64,000 nucleotides of DNA. Source: an uncultured Pelagibacteraceae bacterium (GTDB taxonomy: Bacteria > Pseudomonadota > Alphaproteobacteria > Pelagibacterales > Pelagibacteraceae). The stretch lies in contig CACBYV010000007.1 of NCBI GenBank assembly GCA_902543575.1, positions 1-64,000 of the forward strand, written 5' to 3'. Below the pieces are notes generated by a model. It saw nothing but the letters and a program-made list of their open reading frames with translations, did not search any database and was not told where the DNA came from. The translations under genes and the position numbers were made by a program. Numbering within the stretch: position 1 is the first letter of the stretch; each line of letters starts with the position of its first letter. Below, one piece after another: positions 50,551 to 60,014 of the stretch.

Positions 50551-50920
50551 TTAATGGCATTAATACACAGTTTTTTCTAGATATATTTTTTTTATTAAAC
50601 AATTTATTAAATTTATTTAGATTTTTTGGCAAAGGTTTAATTTCTTTTTCAAAATAATCGATAAGATTTTTTAATAAATAATTAACTTTATTTTTATTAT
50701 TTTTGATAAGTTTATGAGATATTAAGCTTGCAGAAGCCTGACAGTATACACAAGACTTTGTCTGATACCCAACATCTTGTATTATATCTTTCTTAATATT
50801 AACTCTCATTTCAATTATATCACCACAAGTTTTATTTTTGTATTTCGATCTATGGGTGTAATCTTTCAAGATCTTATTATTAGTCGTGTCGGATGCAATT
50901 TTTATTATATCTAAATCCAT
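50519..50920 (-). CDS. IscU/NifU-N/SufU-like Fe-S scaffold protein
   Basis: NKTCGDIIEM, KSCVYCQASASLIS, RKNCVLMPLIAL. Confidence 0.85.
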   Translation of the reverse strand: MDLDIIKIASDTTNNKILKDYTHRSKYKNKTCGDIIEMRVNIKKDIIQDVGYQTKSCVYCQASASLISHKLIKNNKNKVNYLLKNLIDYFEKEIKPLPKNLNKFNKLFNKKNISRKNCVLMPLIALKKLNIDE

Positions 50921-50967
50921 ATTTATTTAATAATATCACTTAAAATTTATAAAAAATAAATTAATTT

Positions 50968-51873
50968 ATGCCTGATTTAAAAAATCCTAAAGTAGCTATT
51001 CCAATTGTTTTATTCGCAGGCATACTTTGGTCATTTGGACCATATGTTGTAAGACATATAGATCAACCCGAAACTGTCCCTTGGCAATACTTGTTTGCGA
51101 GAGGTATTGTTATTTTTTTATTGCTCAATGTTTACTTATACCTGGAAGAAGGAATTTCTTTTTATAAAAATTATTTAAAAATTGGGATATCTGGAGTTAT
51201 AGGTGGTGTTGGTTTAGGAACAGCAATGATAACTTTTATTTGGTCAATTACTAATACGACAGCAGCAGTAACTCTATTATGTTTAGCTGCTATGCCTTTT
51301 ATAACCGCGTTACTTGGTTTTCTTTTTTTGAAAGAAAAAATATCAATTACAGTATGGATATCAATTTTAGTTGCTGCATTTGGTATAATAGTAATGGCCT
51401 ACGGTAATACTGAAGAAAATTCTTTAATGGGTCTAATATTTGGATTAGTATCTGCACTAGGTTTTTCAATTTTTTCAGTAAGTCTGAGATGGAGAAAACA
51501 AACTCCCAAGTTTACAACAGTTGCTGTAGCAGGCTTATTTTGTTTTTTATTTTCAACAGTTATGCTTTTAAATAACGATGCAAATTTCTTATCTTCAAAT
51601 AAAAATGAAGCGTTATTTGCTACTCATGGAACACTTGTATGCATGGGCTTAATTCTTTACTCAATTGGATCAAAACATATTCCAGCAGCTGATTTGACTC
51701 TATTGTCTTTGACTGAAGTAATAGGAGGAATATTTTGGGTTTGGCTTCCATGGCTTGGAATAAATGAAATTCCTTCAACTAACACAATTATTGGGGGCTT
51801 CTTTATTTTTTTAGCTATATTTTATTATAGTATGATAATGCAATCTAATAGAAGATTTATTGGATTAAATTAA
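50968..51873 (+). CDS. EamA/DMT family transporter
   Basis: EamA repeat pattern, FLFLKEKIS. Confidence 0.85.
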   Translation: MPDLKNPKVAIPIVLFAGILWSFGPYVVRHIDQPETVPWQYLFARGIVIFLLLNVYLYLEEGISFYKNYLKIGISGVIGGVGLGTAMITFIWSITNTTAAVTLLCLAAMPFITALLGFLFLKEKISITVWISILVAAFGIIVMAYGNTEENSLMGLIFGLVSALGFSIFSVSLRWRKQTPKFTTVAVAGLFCFLFSTVMLLNNDANFLSSNKNEALFATHGTLVCMGLILYSIGSKHIPAADLTLLSLTEVIGGIFWVWLPWLGINEIPSTNTIIGGFFIFLAIFYYSMIMQSNRRFIGLN

Positions 51874-51879
51874 TTTTAC

Positions 51880-52995
51880 ATGGTTCAAAATAATAAGATT
51901 GTTAATAGTTGGAATGAATGGGATCCATTAAAACATGTAATTGTTGGAAGAGCAGATGGTACTTGTATTCCAGCACCTGAACCTGCTCTAGATGCTAAAG
52001 TTCCAGAAGACTCTGATATGCGAGGAACCTATGGTCCAAGAACTAAGGACACTGTCGATAAAGCTAATGAACTATTAGATAATTTTTCAAATTTACTTGA
52101 AAAAAGGGGTATAAAAGTTGATAGACCAACGCCTTTAGATTTTAATCAACCAACATCAACTCCTGACTGGAAAGCCGAAACTATGTTTGGATGCATGCCA
52201 CCTAGAGATGTTTTGTTAACTGTGGGAAATGAAATATTAGAAGCTACAATGAGCTACAGGTGCAGATGGTTTGAGTACCTATGTTACAGACCATTATTAA
52301 AAGACTATTATAATAAAGATCCAAATATGAGACATGAGTCAGCGCCAAAACCCAGATTAACAGATGCCGATTATAGAAAAGATTATTTATCAGATAAAAT
52401 TGGTGTAACTAAAAGACTTGAATGGACAGAAAATAAATACTTTGTCACAACCGAGGAAGAGCCATTATTTGATGCCGCAGATATTCTAAGATTTGGAAAG
52501 GATTTAGTTGTACAACACGGATTTACAACTAACTTAAAAGGAATTGATTGGATAAAAAGACATTTTAAGGATCATAGAGTTCATGCTGTAAATTTCCCAG
52601 GCGATCCTTATCCAATTCATATTGATGCAACCTTTACCCCAATTAAAGAAGGGTTAATTATTAATAATCCACAACGAAGACTTCCAAAAGAACAAAGAAA
52701 ATTATTTGAAGATAATGGATGGGAAATTATTGATGCTGCACAACCTGCTCATAATACCCCACCACCACTTTGTTACTCTTCAGTATGGCTATCAATGAAT
52801 GTTTTAGTTCTTGACCCTAAAACTGTATGCGTTGAAAAAAGTGAAAAATATCAAGCTGAACAGTTAGATAAATTAGGTATGGAAGTTATCCCTGTAGAGT
52901 TGAGAGATGCATATGCTTTTGGTGGAGGCCTTCATTGTTGTACAGCCGATGTTTATAGAGAAGGTACTTTAAAAGATTATTTTCCAAAACAATAA
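51880..52995 (+). CDS. Amidinotransferase (glycine amidinotransferase-like)
   Basis: NEWDPLKHVIVGRADG, HIDATFTPIKEG, AFGGGLHCCTADVYREG (catalytic Cys). Confidence 0.88.
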   Translation: MVQNNKIVNSWNEWDPLKHVIVGRADGTCIPAPEPALDAKVPEDSDMRGTYGPRTKDTVDKANELLDNFSNLLEKRGIKVDRPTPLDFNQPTSTPDWKAETMFGCMPPRDVLLTVGNEILEATMSYRCRWFEYLCYRPLLKDYYNKDPNMRHESAPKPRLTDADYRKDYLSDKIGVTKRLEWTENKYFVTTEEEPLFDAADILRFGKDLVVQHGFTTNLKGIDWIKRHFKDHRVHAVNFPGDPYPIHIDATFTPIKEGLIINNPQRRLPKEQRKLFEDNGWEIIDAAQPAHNTPPPLCYSSVWLSMNVLVLDPKTVCVEKSEKYQAEQLDKLGMEVIPVELRDAYAFGGGLHCCTADVYREGTLKDYFPKQ

Positions 52996-52996
52996 A

Positions 52997-54046
52997 ATGA
53001 ATGCAAAAATTAATACAAAACGAAAAAGAGTAAAATTTGCTTCAGACAATGTGGCAGGAGCTTGTCCAGAAGTTTTGGAAGCAATTATCAAAGCAAATGA
53101 TGGTATTGCACCTCCGTATGGTAATGATAAAATTTCAGGTGTTTTACAAGAAAAATTTTCTAAAATTTTTGAAAAGGATGTGATTGTTTACCCCACAGCA
53201 TCAGGAACCGCATCAAATGCTTTAGCACTTTCGGCTATATCTCCATCATTTGGAAATATTTATTGCCATAAATTTTCTCATATCAATGTTGATGAGTGCG
53301 GAGCCCCTGAATTTTACACAGGTGGAGCAAAACTTGTTCCATTGAACGGTAAAGATGGCAAAATAACAGTTGATGAGCTAAATGATAATATTGGAGGGTT
53401 TGGTATTGTGCATCACACTCAACCATCTATTGTTAGTATAACTCAAGCAACAGAAACTGGTGAAGTTTATACTTTAGATCAAATTAGAAATATCTCTGAA
53501 ATTGCACATAAAAAAAAATTAAAAGTACATATGGATGGTGCCAGGTTCGCTAATGCGCTTGTTTCACTAGATGTTACCCCCGCAGAAATGACATGGAAAT
53601 CAGGAATTGACATATTATCTTTTGGAGCAACGAAGAACGGATGTATAGCAGCCGAAGCAATTATAATATTTAATAAGGAATTAGTTGGCAATTTACCTTT
53701 TTTGTTAAAAAGATCCGGTCATCTATTGTCTAAAATGCGTTTTGTTTCTGCACAATTAGATGGATATATATCAAATGATGTTTGGTTAAAAAACGCAAGA
53801 CACGCAAATCTAATGGCAAAAAAATTAAGCGAAGGTTTAGTCTCCAGTAATCAAGTTAAACTTGAATATCCAACTGAGGCAAATGAAGTTTTTGTTAAAC
53901 TGCCAAAAAAGATGGTTGAGCATTTAAATACAGAAGAATATATGATGAGCAATGAAGAAATAGATGGCAAAACTGTAAGATTAGTGACAGCCTGGAATAC
54001 GAAAAGCAGTGAAGTTGATGAATTTTTACAAACTATATCTAATTAA
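52997..54046 (+). CDS. ltaE: Low-specificity L-threonine aldolase
   Basis: FASDNVAGACPEVLEAI, HMDGARFANALVS, SFGATKNGC PLP-lysine. Confidence 0.92.
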   Translation: MNAKINTKRKRVKFASDNVAGACPEVLEAIIKANDGIAPPYGNDKISGVLQEKFSKIFEKDVIVYPTASGTASNALALSAISPSFGNIYCHKFSHINVDECGAPEFYTGGAKLVPLNGKDGKITVDELNDNIGGFGIVHHTQPSIVSITQATETGEVYTLDQIRNISEIAHKKKLKVHMDGARFANALVSLDVTPAEMTWKSGIDILSFGATKNGCIAAEAIIIFNKELVGNLPFLLKRSGHLLSKMRFVSAQLDGYISNDVWLKNARHANLMAKKLSEGLVSSNQVKLEYPTEANEVFVKLPKKMVEHLNTEEYMMSNEEIDGKTVRLVTAWNTKSSEVDEFLQTISN

Positions 54047-54077
54047 ATATGTTATTTATTATAAAAGAAAGGAAAAT

Positions 54078-54137
54078 ATGGAAGCTATAGCTGTGCTTGT
54101 AATTATATTAATTTATGCAACAAGCTCATTAGGTTAA
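54078..54137 (+). CDS. Putative 19-aa membrane microprotein
   Basis: ATG with SD-like aaaggaaa; MEAIAVLVIILIYATSSLG*. Confidence 0.4.
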   Translation: MEAIAVLVIILIYATSSLG

Positions 54138-54361
54138 TTTGGATTTTTTTTTAAGAATTCAATATAATCGGTCACTTCATCAAATCTTTCATCAGGAATA
54201 TCTTTATAAGATGATTTAAATTTATTCTTTACACATATAGCTACATGAGCGTATGCATTTCTTCCTTTTGGATGATTTGAATGATCTGGCAGTTGACCAT
54301 TTAAATAATCGCCAGCTTCCTGTATCATTTTCCAGAGTTTGCTGGAATTAACTTTATTCAT
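54134..54361 (-). CDS. 75-aa protein resembling phage antirepressor C-terminal domain
   Basis: AYAHVAICVKNKFKSSYKDIPDERFDEVTDYIEFLKK. Confidence 0.6.
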   Translation of the reverse strand: MNKVNSSKLWKMIQEAGDYLNGQLPDHSNHPKGRNAYAHVAICVKNKFKSSYKDIPDERFDEVTDYIEFLKKNPN

Positions 54362-54377
54362 TAAATGTAAATTTAAA

Positions 54378-54971
54378 TTAATCTAAAAGAGATTCAACAA
54401 ATTCCCAGTCGATAAGATTATCAACAAATTTATCTAAATATTCAGGTCTTCTATTTCTATAATCAATGTAATATGAATGCTCCCAGACATCACAACCAAG
54501 TATTGGTTTTAAGTTATCAATTAAAGGATTAGCAGCATTAGCTGTTTTTGTAACAACCAATTTATCATTATTTAAAGATAACCAACACCAACCCGATCCA
54601 AATTGAGTTATACCTGCTTGTTTGAATTCATCTTTGAATTTTTCAACACTTCCAAAATCTTCAATAATTTTTTTCTCAAGTTTTGACGGAATATTCCCAC
54701 CACCTTTTGGCTTCATGCACTTCCAAAAAAGATTATGGTTCCAATGCTGGCTTGCATTATTAAATATTCCAGCTTTTGAGTTATCTTTTGAGCTTTTAAC
54801 AATTATATCTTCCAATGACATTTCAGCCATGTCCGTATCTTTTATAAAATTGTTAAGATTTGTTATGTAGGTTTGATGATGTTTTCCATGATGTAATTCT
54901 AATGTTTCTTGTGACATTATTGGAGACAAAGCCTCATTAGAATAATCTAGTTTTGGTAATTCAAATGTCAT
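54378..54971 (-). CDS. sodB: Fe-type superoxide dismutase
   Basis: ELHHGKHHQTYITNLN, DVWEHSYYIDYRNRRPEYL. Confidence 0.96.
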   Translation of the reverse strand: MTFELPKLDYSNEALSPIMSQETLELHHGKHHQTYITNLNNFIKDTDMAEMSLEDIIVKSSKDNSKAGIFNNASQHWNHNLFWKCMKPKGGGNIPSKLEKKIIEDFGSVEKFKDEFKQAGITQFGSGWCWLSLNNDKLVVTKTANAANPLIDNLKPILGCDVWEHSYYIDYRNRRPEYLDKFVDNLIDWEFVESLLD

Positions 54972-55035
54972 AGTTATTTTTTATAATATTTTCTTGTAAA
55001 TAAACTTAATTAAGTTGACGCAATTAAATACAAAA

Positions 55036-55221
55036 TTAGTTTTCTAAAGCGTTTTCTTCTCTCATAAGAATAGGTCGACCATCTTGAGCAGTGTTTAAAG
55101 GTATAATCTTACCATTATATCTTGCGCATAACGTAGGTGCACTTCTCACCTGTTCTCCCAAATTTACTTCTAAATCTGCTATAACTAATTCAACCCCTTT
55201 CAATATACTCAATATTTTCAT
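55036..55221 (-). CDS. 61-aa conserved-looking hypothetical protein downstream of msrB
   Basis: Strong SD CGGAGGAATAATG on - strand, 12 nt after msrB stop. Confidence 0.6.
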   Translation of the reverse strand: MKILSILKGVELVIADLEVNLGEQVRSAPTLCARYNGKIIPLNTAQDGRPILMREENALEN

Positions 55222-55233
55222 TATTCCTCCGTT

Positions 55234-55692
55234 TTATGATGATGGCTTAAATATTAAACACAAGCCGTTATTACAATATCTCTTTCCTGTCGATCCAGGA
55301 CCGTCTTCAAAGACATGTCCGTGATGAGCACCACATTTTGCACAATGGTATTCAATTCTTTTCATGCCAAAGCTGTAATCAACCTTAGTTTTAAAAGCTC
55401 CTGGAAGCGCCTCTGTAAATGATGGCCAACCAGTTCCACTATCAAATTTCGAGCTAGACTTAAATAGTTTAGCTCCACAATTTGCACAGTGATAAAAACC
55501 TTCTCTTTTCTCGTAATTAAGAGGGCTTGAGAATGGTCGTTCGGTTGCTTCCTCAAACATTATTTTTTTTTGGGCTTCTGTTAAATTTTGATTAATTATT
55601 TTTTTGGTTTCAGCTAATGAAATTTTGTATGGAAAAATACTGTATAATAATGATCCAAATATAGATAATTTTATAAATTTTCTTTTGTTCAT
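55234..55692 (-). CDS. msrB: Peptide methionine sulfoxide reductase MsrB, exported form
   Basis: Signal peptide; YHCANCGAKLF, GTGWPSF, HCAKCGAHHGHVFEDGP, GKRYCNNGLCL. Confidence 0.95.
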   Translation of the reverse strand: MNKRKFIKLSIFGSLLYSIFPYKISLAETKKIINQNLTEAQKKIMFEEATERPFSSPLNYEKREGFYHCANCGAKLFKSSSKFDSGTGWPSFTEALPGAFKTKVDYSFGMKRIEYHCAKCGAHHGHVFEDGPGSTGKRYCNNGLCLIFKPSS

Positions 55693-55756
55693 AACTTTCT
55701 TAATAGATCAATATTACTTTATTTGAATGAGATATTTTGACAGTTTCGATTTTAAA

Positions 55757-55788
55757 TTGGTAGCTCCATAATTAATGAAGCTACCATT
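55757..55788 (-). terminator. Stem-loop at 3' end of GYD-domain gene
   Basis: TGGTAGCT..CAT-AATTA-ATG..AGCTACCA. Confidence 0.5.
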
Positions 55789-55792
55789 AAGA

Positions 55793-56116
55793 TTATTGTC
55801 CAGGCACTTTATAGCCACTTGATACTTTTGTTGCATGATTTGCAATTTCATTCATTGGTGTTTCCTCACAAATGGCGATATTTTTAAGTGCACCACTTCC
55901 CTCAGTAGCCATTTTTATAGCAGCCATTTGCTCAAATGTGCCATGAGTTTCAACTATAAAGTCATAGGGTCCTCTTAAATATGTGTAAGATTTCATTTCA
56001 GCACCAACACTTTCAGAACACTTTCTAGCAACCTCAGATCTATCTGATCCTGGATCTTTTAAAAAGCCTGCGAATGCTTTCTCAGTAAAATTTCCCATTA
56101 AAAAAAACTTAGCCAT
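55793..56116 (-). CDS. GYD-domain protein
   Basis: YLRGPYDFIVETHGTFEQMAAIKMATEGSGALKNI. Confidence 0.75.
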   Translation of the reverse strand: MAKFFLMGNFTEKAFAGFLKDPGSDRSEVARKCSESVGAEMKSYTYLRGPYDFIVETHGTFEQMAAIKMATEGSGALKNIAICEETPMNEIANHATKVSSGYKVPGQ

Positions 56117-56189
56117 AGATACCTCCTTTTAATATAGTATAGCACTTAAAATAACTTTTTTTTATTTTATTTTTAATTAATAAAAAAAA

Positions 56190-56846
56190 TTATTCTCCTC
56201 CAATTTGTAATAATTGTGGTGGTTCAAATACTCCACCTTGTATTTCACTGTTTGATATATTTATCATGGATTTGGCAACTATTTCTGCATTTATCGATTT
56301 ATATTTTTTTAAATCTCCAACTAAAATTGGCGATATACATTTCATGGCGAAAATACCTATTTTTTCTCCCAATCTTTCCTCTATTCTTTTTCCAATTAAA
56401 AATGAAGGTCTAATTACAATAAATTTTTTAAAGTTTAGTTTTCTTAATTCTTCTTCAGCCATACCTTTATTTTTTAAATACAAATTTGTTTTTTTTGAAC
56501 TGGCACCCAATGAAGAAATATAAGTAAAATTTTGTACACTATTATCGCTACAAATTTTTCCAATTGTTACAGGTAAATTGTATTCGGTGTTTATATAATC
56601 TTGTTTGTTAGGTGTTTTTTTTCTTGTAGTTCCAATGCAAAAAAAACAATCATCGCCTTTTATTTCTGATTTAATATTTTCTAATTTTGTAAAATCTGTT
56701 TGAATAACTTCTATTTTGGGATCAATTTTTGAAGTAGAAGATCTTACAAAAACCTTAATTTTTTTATATTTTTGATCATTAGTTAACAGTTTAAGTAATA
56801 TTCCACCAATTAATCCAGTTGATCCGAATATTAATGCTGTTTTCAT
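56190..56846 (-). CDS. NAD(P)H-binding oxidoreductase, atypical SDR (HTATIP2-like)
   Basis: ALIFGSTGLIGGILLKLL, DCFFCIGTTRKK, IRPSFLIGKR. Confidence 0.85.
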   Translation of the reverse strand: MKTALIFGSTGLIGGILLKLLTNDQKYKKIKVFVRSSTSKIDPKIEVIQTDFTKLENIKSEIKGDDCFFCIGTTRKKTPNKQDYINTEYNLPVTIGKICSDNSVQNFTYISSLGASSKKTNLYLKNKGMAEEELRKLNFKKFIVIRPSFLIGKRIEERLGEKIGIFAMKCISPILVGDLKKYKSINAEIVAKSMINISNSEIQGGVFEPPQLLQIGGE

Positions 56847-56861
56847 AATGTTGAACTTACA

Positions 56862-58154
56862 CTAAATTTTCTTAAATTCGTTCAAATTATTTGGTTCATC
56901 TATTGGTTCAGTTGAAGGATTAAGTTCTATACCGGCTGGAGTAATCGTTTGAGGCATAGGTGCAAATTGTGAATCTGGGTTATCTCCAGACTCTCTAATT
57001 TGCATTCTATATATTCCAAATAAACCAATAAATGAATGAAATATAATTAAAAAAATAAAAAATCCATTTTCTCCTAAAAATTCCATAAATAATGAGCACA
57101 TAAAAGGACCGCAAATTGCACCAAGACCAAAAACAAATTGTAATCCTGCTCCTGCTGCTACAAATTTTTCTTTTGGTATAAAATCATTTGTGTGTGCAAA
57201 AATTAATGCAAACATTGGTAGACTACAAAAAGAAAAACACATTATACAGATATAAAAAAATAATTTTGATGTAGCTAAACCTGCAGGCATATACATTTGA
57301 CCCGAGGAAATAATCGCCAAAAAACAAAATAAAGCTGCTCCAAATGTTGTATAAATAATTACAATTCTTCTATCTAAAACATCTGATAATTTTCCTATTG
57401 GCCATTGAGATATAGCTCCAGATATAGCAAATAAAAAAGTAACTATTGATATTTCTAAAATACTAAAATTCATCGATGTAGCATAAACTGCAATTAATGA
57501 GAAAACAGCTGAATGGGATATTCCAATTAAAAAAGAACTTACAACACCAAATGGTGATGACTTATAAACTTCCTTTAGCTTCATACCTGATATTTTTTTA
57601 AAGTTTGGAGCCTTTCTTTTCGTTAATAATATTGGAACAAGAGACAATGACATAAATAAAGATATCAGTATAAAAGGTTGAAAGTTTTCTGGTTTACTAA
57701 AGTTTATGAAAAACATTCCAATCGCCATAGAGGCATACATAACAATCATATAGATAGATAAAACACTACCTCTATTTTTATTTGTAGATCTATCGTTTAA
57801 CCAGCTTTCAGCAATTGTATAAAGACAAACCATGCTAAATCCAGAAATCATTCTAAGCACAAACCACGAAATAGGATTTACAAAAATAGAGTGTAGTAAG
57901 ACCACAATTGAAGTGACAGAAGCAAAAGCTGCGAATACTCTAATATGTCCAACTCTATGAATTAATGATTGTATAATTTTTGCTCCAATAAAATATCCAA
58001 CAAAATATCCAGAAAATAAAAAACCTGTCGATGATAGACCAAAATTTTCTTTAACTGCTCTGACACCTAAAAGAGTGCCTTGAAAACCATGAGCTAGCAT
58101 TATAAATGCCATACCCATAAAGAGAGCCCAAGAGTTTTTTATAATTTTGTTCAT
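56862..58154 (-). CDS. MFS transporter
   Basis: Twelve-TM MFS pattern, GKLSDVLDRRIVI. Confidence 0.88.
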   Translation of the reverse strand: MNKIIKNSWALFMGMAFIMLAHGFQGTLLGVRAVKENFGLSSTGFLFSGYFVGYFIGAKIIQSLIHRVGHIRVFAAFASVTSIVVLLHSIFVNPISWFVLRMISGFSMVCLYTIAESWLNDRSTNKNRGSVLSIYMIVMYASMAIGMFFINFSKPENFQPFILISLFMSLSLVPILLTKRKAPNFKKISGMKLKEVYKSSPFGVVSSFLIGISHSAVFSLIAVYATSMNFSILEISIVTFLFAISGAISQWPIGKLSDVLDRRIVIIYTTFGAALFCFLAIISSGQMYMPAGLATSKLFFYICIMCFSFCSLPMFALIFAHTNDFIPKEKFVAAGAGLQFVFGLGAICGPFMCSLFMEFLGENGFFIFLIIFHSFIGLFGIYRMQIRESGDNPDSQFAPMPQTITPAGIELNPSTEPIDEPNNLNEFKKI

Positions 58155-58223
58155 AAAATTAGCGGTGTTTATGGGCGATCTAATTTTAAATCAAGACAAA
58201 TTTGTGACAAAAAGAAAAATAAT

Positions 58224-59090
58224 TTACTTAGAAGAAGATTTTAATTTTAGATAAGAGTGAACAGCTATAGTGAATATAATTACAAGTCCACCAACTATTG
58301 TCTCTAGACTAGGCTGCTCTTTGATAACTAACCAAACCCAAATGGGTCCTAAAATGGTCTCAAGAAGAAAAAACAGATTCACTTCCTCGGCAGGTATAAA
58401 TCTTGGAGCAATCGTCACCAAAACGAACGGTATTGCTACACACAAAATACACATTAAAGGTATATAAATCAGGTCTTTTTCAACTAACTCATAACTTTCA
58501 ACGAAAAAGAGAGCAAATAGAGCTACTGTAAGCTTACCAACAACAGCTGAAGGTAGCAAATCTCTATCTTTTGCCGACCGGATTATTACTGCGTTGGTGG
58601 CGAGTCCAAAAGCTGTTGTTATACCCATAAGATCACCAAATAAGTTACCCATCTCCAGAGAGTCGTAAAATATATATACTACAGCTACTAAAGTAATAGC
58701 TATAGCTATCCAAGTCTTCTTATCAGGAACCTCTTTTAAAAATATTGCACCAAGGATTGCCGAAAGCATGGGTGCCATTGCAATCATTATTAATGTATTT
58801 GCTACATTTGTATTTTGGATTGAAATTATAAATGTGATGTTACAAATCGAAAAACTTATAATATAAAAAATACCAGCATAACCAACATTCAAAAATGCTT
58901 TAATAAAGTTTTTTTTATAAAATATAAGAAGTCCAATTAATACAGCTACAAATGGTATCGCACCTCTATAAAACAATAATCCCCAAGTATCTATCGAAGA
59001 TAATCTTATAAAAAGTGAATCTGGTGTGATAAACATCACAGCTATAAATGCAAGAGATGATCCTTTTTGCTGATTTGATAAGTCTTTCAA
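58224..59090 (-). CDS. EamA/DMT family transporter
   Basis: Ten-TM EamA pattern, AIFLKEVPDKKTW. Confidence 0.85.
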   Translation of the reverse strand: MKDLSNQQKGSSLAFIAVMFITPDSLFIRLSSIDTWGLLFYRGAIPFVAVLIGLLIFYKKNFIKAFLNVGYAGIFYIISFSICNITFIISIQNTNVANTLIMIAMAPMLSAILGAIFLKEVPDKKTWIAIAITLVAVVYIFYDSLEMGNLFGDLMGITTAFGLATNAVIIRSAKDRDLLPSAVVGKLTVALFALFFVESYELVEKDLIYIPLMCILCVAIPFVLVTIAPRFIPAEEVNLFFLLETILGPIWVWLVIKEQPSLETIVGGLVIIFTIAVHSYLKLKSSSK

Positions 59091-60014
59091 CTATAAACCT
59101 TTCCAAAAAGTCTTAGCCAAGTTTATCTGAGATAAATCAAAGTATGTTTTTATACCTGTTGGTGATGTTACATTTATATCTCCATTTAACTTTCCATCAA
59201 TAAAGTCTATTCCTGCAAAGTAAATTCCGTCTTTCTTAATTTTTTTTGCAATTATATTTGAAACTTTAAGCTCTTTATTACTTAAAAACGCGATTTTAGG
59301 TTTTGCACCTTTGCTCATATTACTCAATATTGATCCTGATTTTGGAATTCTAGATATGGCTCCGCAAACTTTACCATTTATAATAAAAACTCTTTTATCT
59401 CCAAACTTAATTTTATTTAAAAATTTTTGACACATAATGTGACCGTGTTTTTTCAATATTTGTTTTATTTTAATTAAATTAAGCTTCCCTGAGATAAGAT
59501 TTATATCATTGCCACCATAGCTATGAATAGGTTTAATTATTATCTTTTTATGTTTTTTGAAAAATTTTTTAATTTCAATCAAATCTTTAGTAAATATTGT
59601 ATCCGCCATATAATTTTTAAAATTTAAAGAATAAAATTTTTCTGAAATATTTCTTACTGAAGTAGGATCATTAATAATTTTTGTTTTATCTTTGATTCTA
59701 TCTAACATTAATGTTGTAGAAATATATTCCAAGTTAAAAGGTGGATCCTGTCTGATTAAAATATATTTTGCAAAGGATAAGTCTAATTTTGATTTTTTTA
59801 GAATTTTATAAAATTTCTTTTTTGAATAATCAATTTTAATAAAATATCCTTCACTTACAGTTTTTCCTCTTATATTCGATAAATTTTCTGGATAATAATA
59901 AAATAATTTATAACCCTTGTTTTGAGCTTCATTAGCTAAAAAAATAGTAGTATCTGTTTTGATATTTATTTTTTTTAAATTATCACCTTGTATAGCAACA
60001 ATTTTATTGGTCAT
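59091..60014 (-). CDS. gshB: Glutathione synthetase
   Basis: RQDPPFNLEYISTTLMLDRI, IKPIHSYGGNDI; start MTNKIVAIQ preferred over 60023. Confidence 0.93.
   Translation of the reverse strand: MTNKIVAIQGDNLKKINIKTDTTIFLANEAQNKGYKLFYYYPENLSNIRGKTVSEGYFIKIDYSKKKFYKILKKSKLDLSFAKYILIRQDPPFNLEYISTTLMLDRIKDKTKIINDPTSVRNISEKFYSLNFKNYMADTIFTKDLIEIKKFFKKHKKIIIKPIHSYGGNDINLISGKLNLIKIKQILKKHGHIMCQKFLNKIKFGDKRVFIINGKVCGAISRIPKSGSILSNMSKGAKPKIAFLSNKELKVSNIIAKKIKKDGIYFAGIDFIDGKLNGDINVTSPTGIKTYFDLSQINLAKTFWKGL

Noticed and set aside
55091-55324. 77-aa + strand ORF across msrB and the 61-aa gene
   Set aside because: Antisense to msrB and to an ORF with a strong SD
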